From Murimonas intestini (GTDB lineage: Bacteria; Bacillota; Clostridia; Lachnospirales; Lachnospiraceae), in NCBI RefSeq assembly GCF_024622195.1, contig NZ_JANKBI010000003.1, forward strand, positions 62,001 through 126,000: a stretch of DNA of 64,000 nucleotides, read 5' to 3'. This document shows positions 1 to 7,932 of the stretch, one piece after another. Made by a program: the position numbers and the translations under genes. Under the pieces are notes generated by a model. The model searched no databases, had not been told where the DNA came from, and saw only the letters and a program-made list of their open reading frames with translations. How positions within the stretch are numbered: position 1 is the first letter of the stretch; every line of letters starts with the position of its first letter.

Positions 1-330
1 TTGAACCAGATCGTTGAGCTGGCGATCCTGCTCTGTGAATATACAGGTGTCTTAGTGATCGCGGTTTCCAGTGTAAGGGGAATTATTGACTATATCAAGG
101 GAAATCCCCAGACAAGGCTGAATCTGGCAAAGGGGATGGCAATGGGGCTGGAATTCAAAGTGGGCAGCGAGATCCTGCGTACTGTGGTGGTGCGGGAAGT
201 GCAGGAGATATTTATCGTGGCCAGCATCATTGCCCTGAGGGCACTTCTGACATTCCTGATCCACTGGGAAATAAAGAATGAAGAGAGAAATGGATCTTCA
301 GGCGGGAGCAGTGAAAAGGCAGGAAAATAG
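1..330 (+). CDS. DUF1622 family membrane protein (5' end may be outside the window)
   Basis: Small membrane protein of the DUF1622 family; its role is unknown. It has a hydrophobic first segment (about residues 4-27), a conserved central stretch containing TRLNLAKGMA and EILRTVVVRE, and a second hydrophobic segment (about 67-88) ending in HWEIK. It reads from the first base with a TTG codon. Family members are close to this length but often begin a few residues earlier, so the true start may lie upstream of the window. It stops one base before the ATG of the response regulator, which suggests co-transcription with the sensor/transporter genes downstream. Family assignment comes from the signature stretch; nothing in the sequence shows a function. 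Confidence 0.75.
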   Translation: MNQIVELAILLCEYTGVLVIAVSSVRGIIDYIKGNPQTRLNLAKGMAMGLEFKVGSEILRTVVVREVQEIFIVASIIALRALLTFLIHWEIKNEERNGSSGGSSEKAGK

Positions 331-331
331 T

Positions 332-1027
332 ATGAGGATATTAATTGTAGAAGATGACAGGACGATAGCGGAGGGACTCAGATATTCTCTGGAGGGAGAC
401 GGGTTTGAGGCCGTGCTGTGCCCGGATAAGAGGTCAGCGCTGGAACAAATGGACAGGGAGGGATTTGCGCTCTATCTGCTTGATCTGTCCCTGCCGGACG
501 GAAGCGGCTATGAGCTGTGCGATTATATAAAGGCCAGATGGGAGGCGCCTGTCCTGTTTCTTACAGCCTGTGATGATGAGGTGAGCGTGGTCAGGGGACT
601 TGATATGGGAGCGGACGACTATATTACTAAGCCATTCCGTATCAGGGAGCTGGTCAGCAGGATGAAAAGGGCGCTCCGGCAGTACGGTAAGGCCCAGGCA
701 GCAGAAGAGAGTTCCAGGATCGGAGATGTCACTGTATATCCAAAGCAGGCCAGGGTGATGCGGGGCCAGGAAGAGATATTTCTCACAGCCCTGGAATACA
801 GGCTTCTTCTTGTACTGCTCGCAAACAGGGGACAGGTGCTTACAAGAAACCAGCTGCTGGAAGGTATCTGGGATGTCGACGGCAGCTTTATTAATGACAA
901 CACTCTGTCAGTGTATATGAAAAGACTCCGTGAAAAGCTGGAGCCGGATGGAGGAAATCACAGATATATAGAGACAGTGAGAGGGCTGGGATACCGTCTC
1001 CGTGAGGAGGGGGAAAATGGAAAGTAG
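332..1027 (+). CDS. OmpR-family response regulator
   Basis: A 231-residue DNA-binding response regulator. The receiver domain (about 1-115) has the acidic pair in IVEDD, the phospho-acceptor Asp in LLDLSLPDG and the conserved Lys in ITKPF. The C-terminal winged helix (about 130-230) contains LTALEYRLL and the typical ending IETVRGLGYRL. The ATG at 332 is preferred over the earlier in-frame ATG at 278 because it starts exactly at the receiver fold and has AGGAAAA just upstream. Its 3' end overlaps the kinase start by 11 bases. It should be phosphorylated by the following kinase and probably controls the ABC transporter, as in BceRS-type modules. Confidence 0.93.
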   Translation: MRILIVEDDRTIAEGLRYSLEGDGFEAVLCPDKRSALEQMDREGFALYLLDLSLPDGSGYELCDYIKARWEAPVLFLTACDDEVSVVRGLDMGADDYITKPFRIRELVSRMKRALRQYGKAQAAEESSRIGDVTVYPKQARVMRGQEEIFLTALEYRLLLVLLANRGQVLTRNQLLEGIWDVDGSFINDNTLSVYMKRLREKLEPDGGNHRYIETVRGLGYRLREEGENGK

Positions 1028-2018
1028 AGGGGCGAAGATGTTTTTCCTTATTTCAGCAGCGGCGGGGGCTGCCGTCTGCGCTGCCATAGGAAGCTTTGAT
1101 GTGAAGGCAGGCCTGGCGGCAGGTGCTGCGTTTCTCTTTTTTTATGTGTCATTTTTGATTTTTACAAGGAAGAGGTACAGGTCTATAAAGGAGCTGTCTG
1201 ATTACCTGGCAGGCATTTACAGCGGAAATCCTACCATGGACATCAGGGATAATAAAGAGGGTGAATTAAGCATCCTGAAAAATGATATCTATAAGGTGAC
1301 AAAGACACTGGCTGAACAGTCTGAGCTTCTGAAGAAGGACAAGCAATATCTGGCAGATACACTCTCTGATATTTCCCATCAGCTGAAAACTCCGCTGACC
1401 TCCATGTATGTAATGACAGACGTATTGTCCATGCCGGATATACCCGGCCAGAAAAGGGAGGAATGTCTCGGAAATATCTTAAACCAGCTCAAAAGGATCG
1501 AATGGCTGGTTACTTCCCTGCTGAAGCTCTCCAGGATAGACGCACAGGCAGTCACTTTTAAAAAGGAGAAGATCAGCGTCCGGGACCTCATTAAGGAGGC
1601 GCTTCGTCCAATGCTGATACCGGCTGAATTGAAATCCCAGGAGATTGAAACAGACTGCGGAGACGATATTTTTATTACGGCAGACAAAAACTGGACAGCA
1701 GAGGCTCTTGTAAATATTATTAAAAACTGTATCGAACACACGCCGGAAGGGGGCAGGATAAAGATTTCCTGCCATAAGACGGTGCTGGATGTGAAGATAG
1801 TTGTTGAGGATAATGGGGAGGGCATAGAGGAAGAGGATATCCCCTACATTTTCGACAGGTTCTATAAAGGAAAAAATGCCGGGCCTGACAGCGTGGGAAT
1901 AGGCCTTGCCATGTCAAAGGCTATCCTCGTGCGCCAGAATGCCGATATATGGCTGGAGAGCACCAGAGGGAAGGGTACCAGGTTTGTTATAAAGTTTTAT
2001 CAGGTACGGGTGGTCTGA
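1017..2018 (+). CDS. Sensor histidine kinase
   Basis: A 333-residue membrane histidine kinase. Two hydrophobic segments lie near residues 9-27 and 30-48 with almost no extracellular loop, as in intramembrane-sensing BceS-like kinases that get their signal from a partner ABC transporter. The dimerisation/phosphoacceptor box is SDISHQLKTPLTS, the N box is NIIKNCIEHTPEGG, and the ATP lid includes VEDNGEGI and VGIGLAMSK. The ATG at 1017 is chosen over GTG at 1002 because AGGAGG at 1005-1010 is correctly spaced for it. Partner of the preceding regulator. The permease downstream is larger than a classical BceB, so the match to a bacitracin-type module is only by analogy. Confidence 0.93.
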   Translation: MESRGAKMFFLISAAAGAAVCAAIGSFDVKAGLAAGAAFLFFYVSFLIFTRKRYRSIKELSDYLAGIYSGNPTMDIRDNKEGELSILKNDIYKVTKTLAEQSELLKKDKQYLADTLSDISHQLKTPLTSMYVMTDVLSMPDIPGQKREECLGNILNQLKRIEWLVTSLLKLSRIDAQAVTFKKEKISVRDLIKEALRPMLIPAELKSQEIETDCGDDIFITADKNWTAEALVNIIKNCIEHTPEGGRIKISCHKTVLDVKIVVEDNGEGIEEEDIPYIFDRFYKGKNAGPDSVGIGLAMSKAILVRQNADIWLESTRGKGTRFVIKFYQVRVV

Positions 2019-2034
2019 TGTTTGTGACTAAATT

Positions 2035-2080
2035 GTAAGAATGAAAGTCACGAAGCTGTCATTTTCATATTGTATCCTTA
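2035..2080 (+). promoter_or_regulatory. Possible response-regulator binding site upstream of the ABC transporter
   Basis: The 120-bp gap between kinase and ABC genes holds an imperfect inverted repeat: AATGAAAGTCA (starting near 2040) and TGTCATTTTCAT (starting near 2057). Regulators of this class often bind such repeats before their target transporter operon. The assignment rests on position and symmetry only; I could not fix a convincing -35/-10 pair here. Confidence 0.35.
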
Positions 2081-2141
2081 AGCCATAAAAGGAAACACAG
2101 CTGATCAGCGATGTGAATACAGCTTTATCAGGAGGATGAAA

Positions 2142-2825
2142 ATGGAGATTTTAAGAGTAGAACACCTGTCAAAGATTTATGGACAAGGAGAGACAGCAGT
2201 CAAAGCCCTGGATGATGTCTCTTTTTCAGTGGAGGAAGGGCAGTTTGTAGCGATAATTGGCCCATCCGGTTCAGGAAAGTCAACACTGCTGCACATTCTG
2301 GGCGGGGTGGATACGCCCACTTCAGGCAAAGTGATCATAGACAACACGGACATTACCAGCCTGAATGAAACTGCACTCGCAATATTCAGAAGGCGGCAGA
2401 TTGGGCTTGTATACCAGTTCTATAATCTGATCCCGGTTCTGAATGTAGAAGAGAATATGCAGCTTCCCCTGCTTCTTGATGGCAGGAAGGTAGACCACAA
2501 GGCATATGCGAATATTGTAAATAAACTTGGATTAGAGAAGCGCCGGACATATCTTCCAAACCAGCTGTCCGGCGGACAGCAGCAGAGAGTGTCCATTGGA
2601 CGCGCGCTTATGAACAATCCTGCAATCGTGCTGGCAGATGAACCCACAGGCAATCTGGACAGCAAGAACAGTGTGGAGATAATGGGACTGCTCAGAGAGT
2701 TCCACAAGGAACTGCATCAGACATTATTTGTGATCACCCATGATGAGAGGATCGCCCTTCAGGCGGACCGTATTCTGGCCATTGAGGACGGAAAGGTTGT
2801 GAAAGACGAGGTGATCCGCAAATGA
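2142..2825 (+). CDS. ABC transporter ATP-binding protein (FtsX-type/MacB-like)
   Basis: A 227-residue ATPase of the lipoprotein/antimicrobial-peptide ABC class. It carries Walker A GPSGSGKST, a Q loop in LVYQFYNLIPVL, signature LSGGQQQR, Walker B IVLADEPTGNLD and switch His in VITHDE. The ATG at 2142 is preferred to the one at 2136 because GGAGG at 2131-2135 abuts the earlier codon but is properly spaced for the later one. The stop overlaps the permease start by four bases (ATGA), so the two are translationally coupled. It powers the FtsX-type permease that follows; the substrate is not evident. Confidence 0.93.
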   Translation: MEILRVEHLSKIYGQGETAVKALDDVSFSVEEGQFVAIIGPSGSGKSTLLHILGGVDTPTSGKVIIDNTDITSLNETALAIFRRRQIGLVYQFYNLIPVLNVEENMQLPLLLDGRKVDHKAYANIVNKLGLEKRRTYLPNQLSGGQQQRVSIGRALMNNPAIVLADEPTGNLDSKNSVEIMGLLREFHKELHQTLFVITHDERIALQADRILAIEDGKVVKDEVIRK

Positions 2826-5407
2826 AAGTAATAGACCGGGTCACACTTCAGTATATGAAAAGAAACAAAGGGCGCACATGGGTCACCATACTGGGGGCGG
2901 TGATTTCAGTAGCCATGCTTTCAGCTGTCATAGTTATAGTATGCTCCGCTCAGGATATGCTCCTGCGCCATACAATTGAGAGCGGCGGCCAGTGGGAGAC
3001 AAGATTCTTCGGCGTGGCGGCTGATAAGGCGGCCGGGGCCGGAAAGTCTGAAGAGGTAGCATCCTATGGAATCAGCACTGTGGGGAAGTATGCCAGCTAT
3101 CCCGGAGGAGAGGCCACAAATAAGCCGTATCTGTATGTGAGCGGGGAGACAAATTTTGATATCTTCAACACGCAGATCAGGGAAGGACGCCTGCCTCAGA
3201 CAGATACTGAGATGATAGTATCAGAGTCCTTCAGCCTGAAAAATCCGGATGCATGCGCCATTGGCAGCCGCATTACAGTCTCGTTTGGCAGAAGGATGTC
3301 TGAACAGGACGGTGAGAAGTTTGAGCTTGGCACTAACTACAGTTACGGGGGATATGACGAGACCTTTGAGGTAGAGGAACAGAAAGAATACACTATAGTC
3401 GGCATTTTTGAGGCTCCTGACAAGGAAGTGGAGGCTTTTGGCGCTTACAGGGCGATGTACGGATTGGATGAGAAGGCACTTCCCGGGAACGGGACATATG
3501 AGGTAACAGTAGATTATAATAATTATAAGCGCCTGGGAAATAAGATATATACCATCAGCGGTGAACTGGGGGATACTTTGGGCGCATCTGATATTAAATA
3601 TAATACAGGGCTGCTGGGCTACTTAGGAATCTCAAATGACAGCTCATTTATGACTATGATCTATATGCTGGCGGCTGTGGTAGGGATCATTATACTGATA
3701 GGGTCAATATCCCTGATCTACAATGCATTCTCTATTTCAATAGCAGAGAGGAGCAGGACTTTCGGCATGCTCTCAAGCGTGGGAGCGACCAGGCAGCAGA
3801 AAAGGCATTCTGTATTTTTCGAAGCCGCATGTGTGGGAGCTGTGGCGATACCGCTTGGTCTGGCAGCAGGTATTGCAGGGATGGCGGTTACTTTTAAGAT
3901 AATCAATCCTGTTTTCAGGGAGTGGATGCAGAATGATCTGGGACTGGAAGTGAGTCTCTCCTGGGGCGGGATCGCAGTGATCATATTGTTTTCAGCCCTG
4001 GTGCTTCTTATATCAGCCTGGATACCGTCACGCCATGCATCAAGGGTATCCGCCTTGGAAGCACTGCGCCAGTCAAGGGAATATAAGATAACTGCAAAGA
4101 GCGTCAGGACATCAAAACTGACCAGGCTGGTATTTGGATTTGAGGGAGAGCTGGGACTGAAAAACCTGAAGAGAAATAAGAGCCATTACCGCACTACCGT
4201 ATTTTCTCTGACAGTGAGCGTGCTTCTTTTCATGACAGCTTATACATTTTCAGCTTATGTAAGGAAGTCTAATGATATGATACAGGCTCCGCTTTCTTAT
4301 GATATTAATGTGAGCATGTCTGATGATGCAGACTCTATGGACAGACTGTCTGAGGAATTGATGGGCCTTAAGGGGGCAGGCTCGGCTGTGGCTGTGAAGA
4401 AGCTGCGCGGAGAGGTTGAACTTCCGGCAGATATGGTGGGAAGTGAGCTGGCGGCCGTATATGCGGAGGAGAATGGAAAATATAATATCTCAGTGCAGCT
4501 TCTTGCAATGGATGATGCAAGCCTCAGGAGCTATATGCAGGAGCAGGGCATAGCGGAAGAAACCCTTTCAGGGGATGGATTAAACGGAATACTCATAAAC
4601 AGGATCAACTTTAAGAAAGGGCATGAGTTTGCAGAGCTGGATCTTTTAAATGGAGTGAAGACAGGGGATATTCTGGATTTTCATGTCACTGACGGGTTAA
4701 AAGACCTTGCGGAAGACGATCTTAAACTGGCAGCAGTCAGCGGCGGGAAGACACCGTTTGGAGATAAATATGTGACAGACGTCTATTCTGTACAAGTGAT
4801 AGTCTCAATGGAGGCGCTGGATAAAATATGCGAGATGCTTCCTGAGCCCAAGTATTTTGTGACGGAAAATGTCTATTATACCATGGGAGAAAATGAGAAC
4901 CTGGAAGATGAGATCAGGACAATATGCAATAAATACCGGGATGTCAGTTCAAGGGTGAACAGCGTTGCGGCAGAACAGAAAGAGGTTATGAACGGGGTGA
5001 TCATTATCAGTGTGTTCCTGTATGGTTTTGTGGCGCTGATCGCTCTTGTCAGCATGGCCAATATCATGAATACTATTTCAACAGGGATGCAGCTTAGAAG
5101 ACGTGAATTCGCCATGCTCCAGTCTGTGGGGATGACGCCGAAGGGCTTTAGGAAAATGCTGACCATGGAAGGGCTGTTCTACGGAATTAAAGGGCTGGTC
5201 TATGGGCTGCCCATAAGTATTTTTGTAATATGGGGGATGCACAGGATACTTGTGAGCAATGTTTCCTTTTCATTCTACGTGCCTGCAGGCGCCTTGACCG
5301 GAGCTGTGGCAGGTGTCTTTATACTGGTGGGGGTCACCATGGTTTACGGCAGGAGAAAGGCCAGGGCCGGAAGCATAGTGGAAGTGCTGAAGGATGAGAA
5401 TGCCTGA
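2822..5407 (+). CDS. FtsX-family ABC transporter permease
   Basis: An 861-residue permease with a lone N-terminal membrane helix (about 19-42), a large extracellular region, then two FtsX domains: the first with three helices near 278-410, the second at the C-terminus near 740-855. Both contain the family's turn (RSRTFGMLSSVGAT and RRREFAMLQSVGMT). Two FtsX repeats and about 860 residues match MacB-like or lipoprotein-type permeases rather than the shorter ten-helix BceB proteins. It forms the transporter with the ATPase upstream. In modules with this gene order the role is usually peptide-antibiotic detoxification or envelope-stress sensing; that is inference from context. Confidence 0.9.
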   Translation: MKVIDRVTLQYMKRNKGRTWVTILGAVISVAMLSAVIVIVCSAQDMLLRHTIESGGQWETRFFGVAADKAAGAGKSEEVASYGISTVGKYASYPGGEATNKPYLYVSGETNFDIFNTQIREGRLPQTDTEMIVSESFSLKNPDACAIGSRITVSFGRRMSEQDGEKFELGTNYSYGGYDETFEVEEQKEYTIVGIFEAPDKEVEAFGAYRAMYGLDEKALPGNGTYEVTVDYNNYKRLGNKIYTISGELGDTLGASDIKYNTGLLGYLGISNDSSFMTMIYMLAAVVGIIILIGSISLIYNAFSISIAERSRTFGMLSSVGATRQQKRHSVFFEAACVGAVAIPLGLAAGIAGMAVTFKIINPVFREWMQNDLGLEVSLSWGGIAVIILFSALVLLISAWIPSRHASRVSALEALRQSREYKITAKSVRTSKLTRLVFGFEGELGLKNLKRNKSHYRTTVFSLTVSVLLFMTAYTFSAYVRKSNDMIQAPLSYDINVSMSDDADSMDRLSEELMGLKGAGSAVAVKKLRGEVELPADMVGSELAAVYAEENGKYNISVQLLAMDDASLRSYMQEQGIAEETLSGDGLNGILINRINFKKGHEFAELDLLNGVKTGDILDFHVTDGLKDLAEDDLKLAAVSGGKTPFGDKYVTDVYSVQVIVSMEALDKICEMLPEPKYFVTENVYYTMGENENLEDEIRTICNKYRDVSSRVNSVAAEQKEVMNGVIIISVFLYGFVALIALVSMANIMNTISTGMQLRRREFAMLQSVGMTPKGFRKMLTMEGLFYGIKGLVYGLPISIFVIWGMHRILVSNVSFSFYVPAGALTGAVAGVFILVGVTMVYGRRKARAGSIVEVLKDENA

Positions 5408-5423
5408 TATAATAAAAATAATG

Positions 5424-5487
5424 AAAAAAAAACGCTTCATCTGTATCATCCGCCCGGAACGGGAGGCAATACAGGTGGAGCGTTTTT
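5424..5487. terminator. Bidirectional rho-independent terminator
   Basis: The stem is formed by AACGCTTCATCTGTAT (5431-5446) pairing with ATACAGGTGGAGCGTT (5469-5484), with two G-T wobbles. A-rich sequence lies on the left and TTTTT on the right. It sits between the convergent permease and oxidoreductase genes and can serve both. Confidence 0.85.
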
Positions 5488-5491
5488 GTGG

Positions 5492-6580
5492 TTAACGCCT
5501 GAAAACAGTACAGTAATTTTCATGGGGTGTCCTGCAGCGGGAACAGTGCAGGCACCTGGCAGGCGTCACATCTCCTGCCTTCCAGCGTCTGATCAGATCA
5601 GGTTCAGCCAGAAAAGCGCGGGAAAGGCCAAAGCCGGCTATAGAAGTTGAATTCAGCCAGTTATTCAGCTGGCGGATGTCCCGGATGCCGCCGGTGAGAA
5701 AGACAGGAATATCTACTGTGTCCGCGATATCTTTGGCAAACTCAACAAAATATCCACCTCTGGTAATGGTTTTTCCATCATATACGGCGCCGGCCAGGTT
5801 TTCAGCTTTGCCATGGATATTGCCGGATACTTCTATGGCATCAAAACCCATGGCGGACAGCATGCGGCAGATCTCCAGGGTGTCATCAAATACAAGTCCT
5901 CCCTTCACAAAATCAGAACAGGTGATCTTGATGAGAACAGGATAAGAAGGGCCCACAGCCGACCGTACAGCTGCATATATCTCTTCTATGATACGGATAC
6001 GGTTTTTAAGACATCCGCCGTACTCATCCGTCCTGTTGTTGAAGTAGGGACTTAAGAACTGGTTCAGGAGGTATGTGTGGCCTGCATGCAGTTCTACGGC
6101 GTCAAAACCTGCATCCCTGACCCTGCGGGCAGCATCCCCGTAGGCAGCGGTGACATAGGCGATATCTTCTTTTGTCATTGGTGTGCCTGCAGTTTTGGTG
6201 GATGGCTCCGGCACAGTGCCGGGAGAGAAGATGGTGCGTCCCTCAGTCTTATATGTTGTTTTTGTGCCTCCGTAGGCCAGCTGCATCATGATGCTGGATC
6301 CGCGGGCGTGTACGGCATCAGTCAGCTTTTTATATTCTGGGATAAAGATATCATCATAGATTCCCATCATGGCGGCATTTGGCTGTTCTTCCTTTAAAAT
6401 ACGGGCATAGCCTGTGCAGATGAGACCAACTTCATTTTCGGCCAGCTTTTCATATATTTTTAACTGGCTGCTGCTCATATGCCCGTCCGCATCAGAGAGG
6501 GCTTCCCAGGTAGCGCTCCGCAGGAAGCGGTTTTTCACTGTCATGCTGCCTATCTGCAGCGGTTCAAATACATTTTTCAT
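5492..6580 (-). CDS. NADH:flavin oxidoreductase (Old Yellow Enzyme family)
   Basis: A 362-residue flavoprotein of the OYE family (TIM barrel). It opens with FEPLQIGSMTVKNRFLRSAT, typical of the FMN-binding first strand, and contains AGFDAVELHAGHTYLLNQFLSP, the catalytic/FMN-contact segment that is usually HGAHGYLLxQFLSP. The C-terminal end is rich in Cys (CLHCSRCRT, then ENYC). It lacks the long C-terminal FAD/NADPH and iron-sulfur domains of 2,4-dienoyl-CoA or bile-acid reductases, so it is the short form; the substrate is unknown. GAAAGGAG precedes the ATG. It begins 24 bases after the ArsR-like regulator gene ends on the same strand, so the two probably form one transcript. Confidence 0.9.
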   Translation of the reverse strand: MKNVFEPLQIGSMTVKNRFLRSATWEALSDADGHMSSSQLKIYEKLAENEVGLICTGYARILKEEQPNAAMMGIYDDIFIPEYKKLTDAVHARGSSIMMQLAYGGTKTTYKTEGRTIFSPGTVPEPSTKTAGTPMTKEDIAYVTAAYGDAARRVRDAGFDAVELHAGHTYLLNQFLSPYFNNRTDEYGGCLKNRIRIIEEIYAAVRSAVGPSYPVLIKITCSDFVKGGLVFDDTLEICRMLSAMGFDAIEVSGNIHGKAENLAGAVYDGKTITRGGYFVEFAKDIADTVDIPVFLTGGIRDIRQLNNWLNSTSIAGFGLSRAFLAEPDLIRRWKAGDVTPARCLHCSRCRTPHENYCTVFRR

Positions 6581-6604
6581 AAGTCATGCTCCTTTCAGTA
6601 AACA

Positions 6605-7525
6605 TTATTGGGGGCAATAGTATGTCTTAAATATAATATCTTGATTATAATCACCCGCCCCTTTGCCGAAAATAGTGAACCCTCCGCAGTTTATACTGTC
6701 AGGTGATACCTGAAAACGGAAGGTAAAGGTACTGTTGTAGTTCAGGTCCAGATCATGGATGGTTACACCCGAGATTCTGCTGCCGCCGTCGATGTATGTA
6801 CCTTTTTCATTTACAGTCAGGGTTTTTAAAAGACCGTACTGGTTGCAGCCCGGGGGCCACCAGGCGGGGGTGAACCGCCCTTTGCGCAGGCCGTAATCTC
6901 CCGGGCTGATCCACTGTCCGAGACAGATACCGTTAAAATAAAACTGGATATCTGAAGGATAATCATCATTATAGCCGGGAGATTCAGAGGATATCTCAAA
7001 TGAGAGAGAGATCTGTCTGGGCTTTTGGCCTGCCGTCAGGTGGTTTGGAAGGATATATTCCACATAGCCCTCACCGAACCAGTAGACGTTTGCCTGATAG
7101 TGCTCTGGAAAAAGAAAGTACCTGGGATCATCAAACTCTCCTATGATCTCGCGGCAGGTAGCGATTCCGCAGGTAGGCCGGATCTGGCAGGCTGAGTAGC
7201 AGCCGATGCTGATCTCATCCTCATAGCAGGAAGCGTCTTCCGATTTGCGGGGAAACATATCTACAAGAAGAGAGGAGTGCAGCGGTCTGCAGACCTTCAT
7301 GGATCCCCGCTTTCCTGCAGTGGTGTGTATGGAAACAAGCCCGGCTTCTTCCAGGATCTTCATATGAAGGGATACAGCGCTGTTAGTCAGCCCCAGAGCT
7401 TTTGCTATATCATTCAGATTCTTGTCCCCGGCCTCACTCAGAAGCTCCAGGATGCGGATCCGCATAGGAGCACCCAGAGCCTTGAAGACAGGGAGTGCGT
7501 CATTCAGAGAATGAAAATGAAGCAT
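6605..7525 (-). CDS. ArsR-like winged-helix regulator with C-terminal beta-rich sensor domain
   Basis: A 306-residue regulator. Residues about 8-80 form an ArsR-type winged helix (FKALGAPMRIRILELL, then GLTNSAVSLHMKILEEAGLV). The remaining ~200 residues are not ArsR-like: they are rich in aromatic residues and alternating beta pattern (YWFGEGYVEYILP, DIQFYFNGICLGQW, FTFRFQVSP) and resemble a jelly-roll ligand domain. Placement divergent to a GH51 arabinofuranosidase suggests it senses a plant saccharide. I start at 7525, where AGAAAGGAT is spaced correctly. A longer reading from 7678 exists only because a small mobile element was inserted in the leader. A candidate operator lies at 7756-7771. 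Confidence 0.8.
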   Translation of the reverse strand: MLHFHSLNDALPVFKALGAPMRIRILELLSEAGDKNLNDIAKALGLTNSAVSLHMKILEEAGLVSIHTTAGKRGSMKVCRPLHSSLLVDMFPRKSEDASCYEDEISIGCYSACQIRPTCGIATCREIIGEFDDPRYFLFPEHYQANVYWFGEGYVEYILPNHLTAGQKPRQISLSFEISSESPGYNDDYPSDIQFYFNGICLGQWISPGDYGLRKGRFTPAWWPPGCNQYGLLKTLTVNEKGTYIDGGSRISGVTIHDLDLNYNSTFTFRFQVSPDSINCGGFTIFGKGAGDYNQDIIFKTYYCPQ

Positions 7526-7574
7526 ATTATATATCCTTTCTGAAATGTGCCTGAAATCTGGCAGCATCTCTATG

Positions 7575-7716
7575 GTACTGTTAACTCCGTGACCAGTAAC
7601 ACGCTCCGCGATGCACAGAAACGGCAAAATTCGCCGTTTCGCGCTGCAAAACTCGGGATTTTCGTGCAAAATACGCACGAAAACACCTCGCGGAATGGTG
7701 GCGTGTGAACAGTAAC
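7575..7716. mobile_element. MITE copy 1 (142 bp) in the leader of the ArsR-like gene
   Basis: The element is bounded by imperfect inverted ends: GTACTGTTAAC on the left and GTGAACAGTAAC on the right. It is flanked by an exact 8-bp direct repeat TCTCTATG (7567-7574 and 7717-7724), the mark of a target-site duplication. Inside are small hairpins (AAACGGC/GCCGTTT; TTTTCGTGC/GCACGAAAA). The ends match the element at 20281-20412. It carries no gene. It separates the regulator's promoter from its start codon and so lengthens the untranslated leader to about 200 bases. Confidence 0.75.
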
Positions 7717-7734
7717 TCTCTATGTTCTGTAAAT

Positions 7735-7771
7735 ATTATAACGCCCTCTGAATTGTTAAGTCAATACTTAA
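7735..7771 (-). promoter_or_regulatory. Promoter and candidate operator of the ArsR-like gene
   Basis: Read on the minus strand: -35 TTGACT (7764-7759), an 18-bp spacer and -10 TATAAT (7740-7735). A perfect inverted repeat TTAAGT-CAAT-ACTTAA (7756-7771) overlaps the -35 box. This is the size and shape of an ArsR-family operator, so autorepression is likely. Spacing and symmetry are seen directly; the regulator-site pairing is inferred. Confidence 0.6.
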
Positions 7772-7802
7772 ACAAATATATATAGGGAGAGGGTAAAAGT
7801 TT

Positions 7803-7871
7803 AGTTATTGTTCACACAGGATTGCTGAACATGAATTATTTATTGACAGTTCAGGAACAATATAGTATTAT
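7803..7871 (+). promoter_or_regulatory. Promoter of the GH51 gene, with a stray MITE-like end
   Basis: TTGACA (7843-7848), a 17-bp spacer and TATTAT (7866-7871) form a good vegetative promoter. The palindrome GTTCAGGAAC (7850-7859) lies in the spacer, and CTGAAC occurs 20 bp upstream as a possible half site. At 7803-7816 GTTATTGTTCACAC resembles one end of the local MITE family and may be a remnant. Confidence 0.6.
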
Positions 7872-7932
7872 CAAAATATAAAGTATATAGTGTAATATTA
7901 AACAAAACACTTAAATAAATAGGAGGAGAACT

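Noticed and set aside
7526..7678. N-terminal extension of the ArsR-like protein
   Set aside because: The extra 51 codons come from the MITE insertion and its flanks; the good ribosome site and the winged helix begin at 7525.
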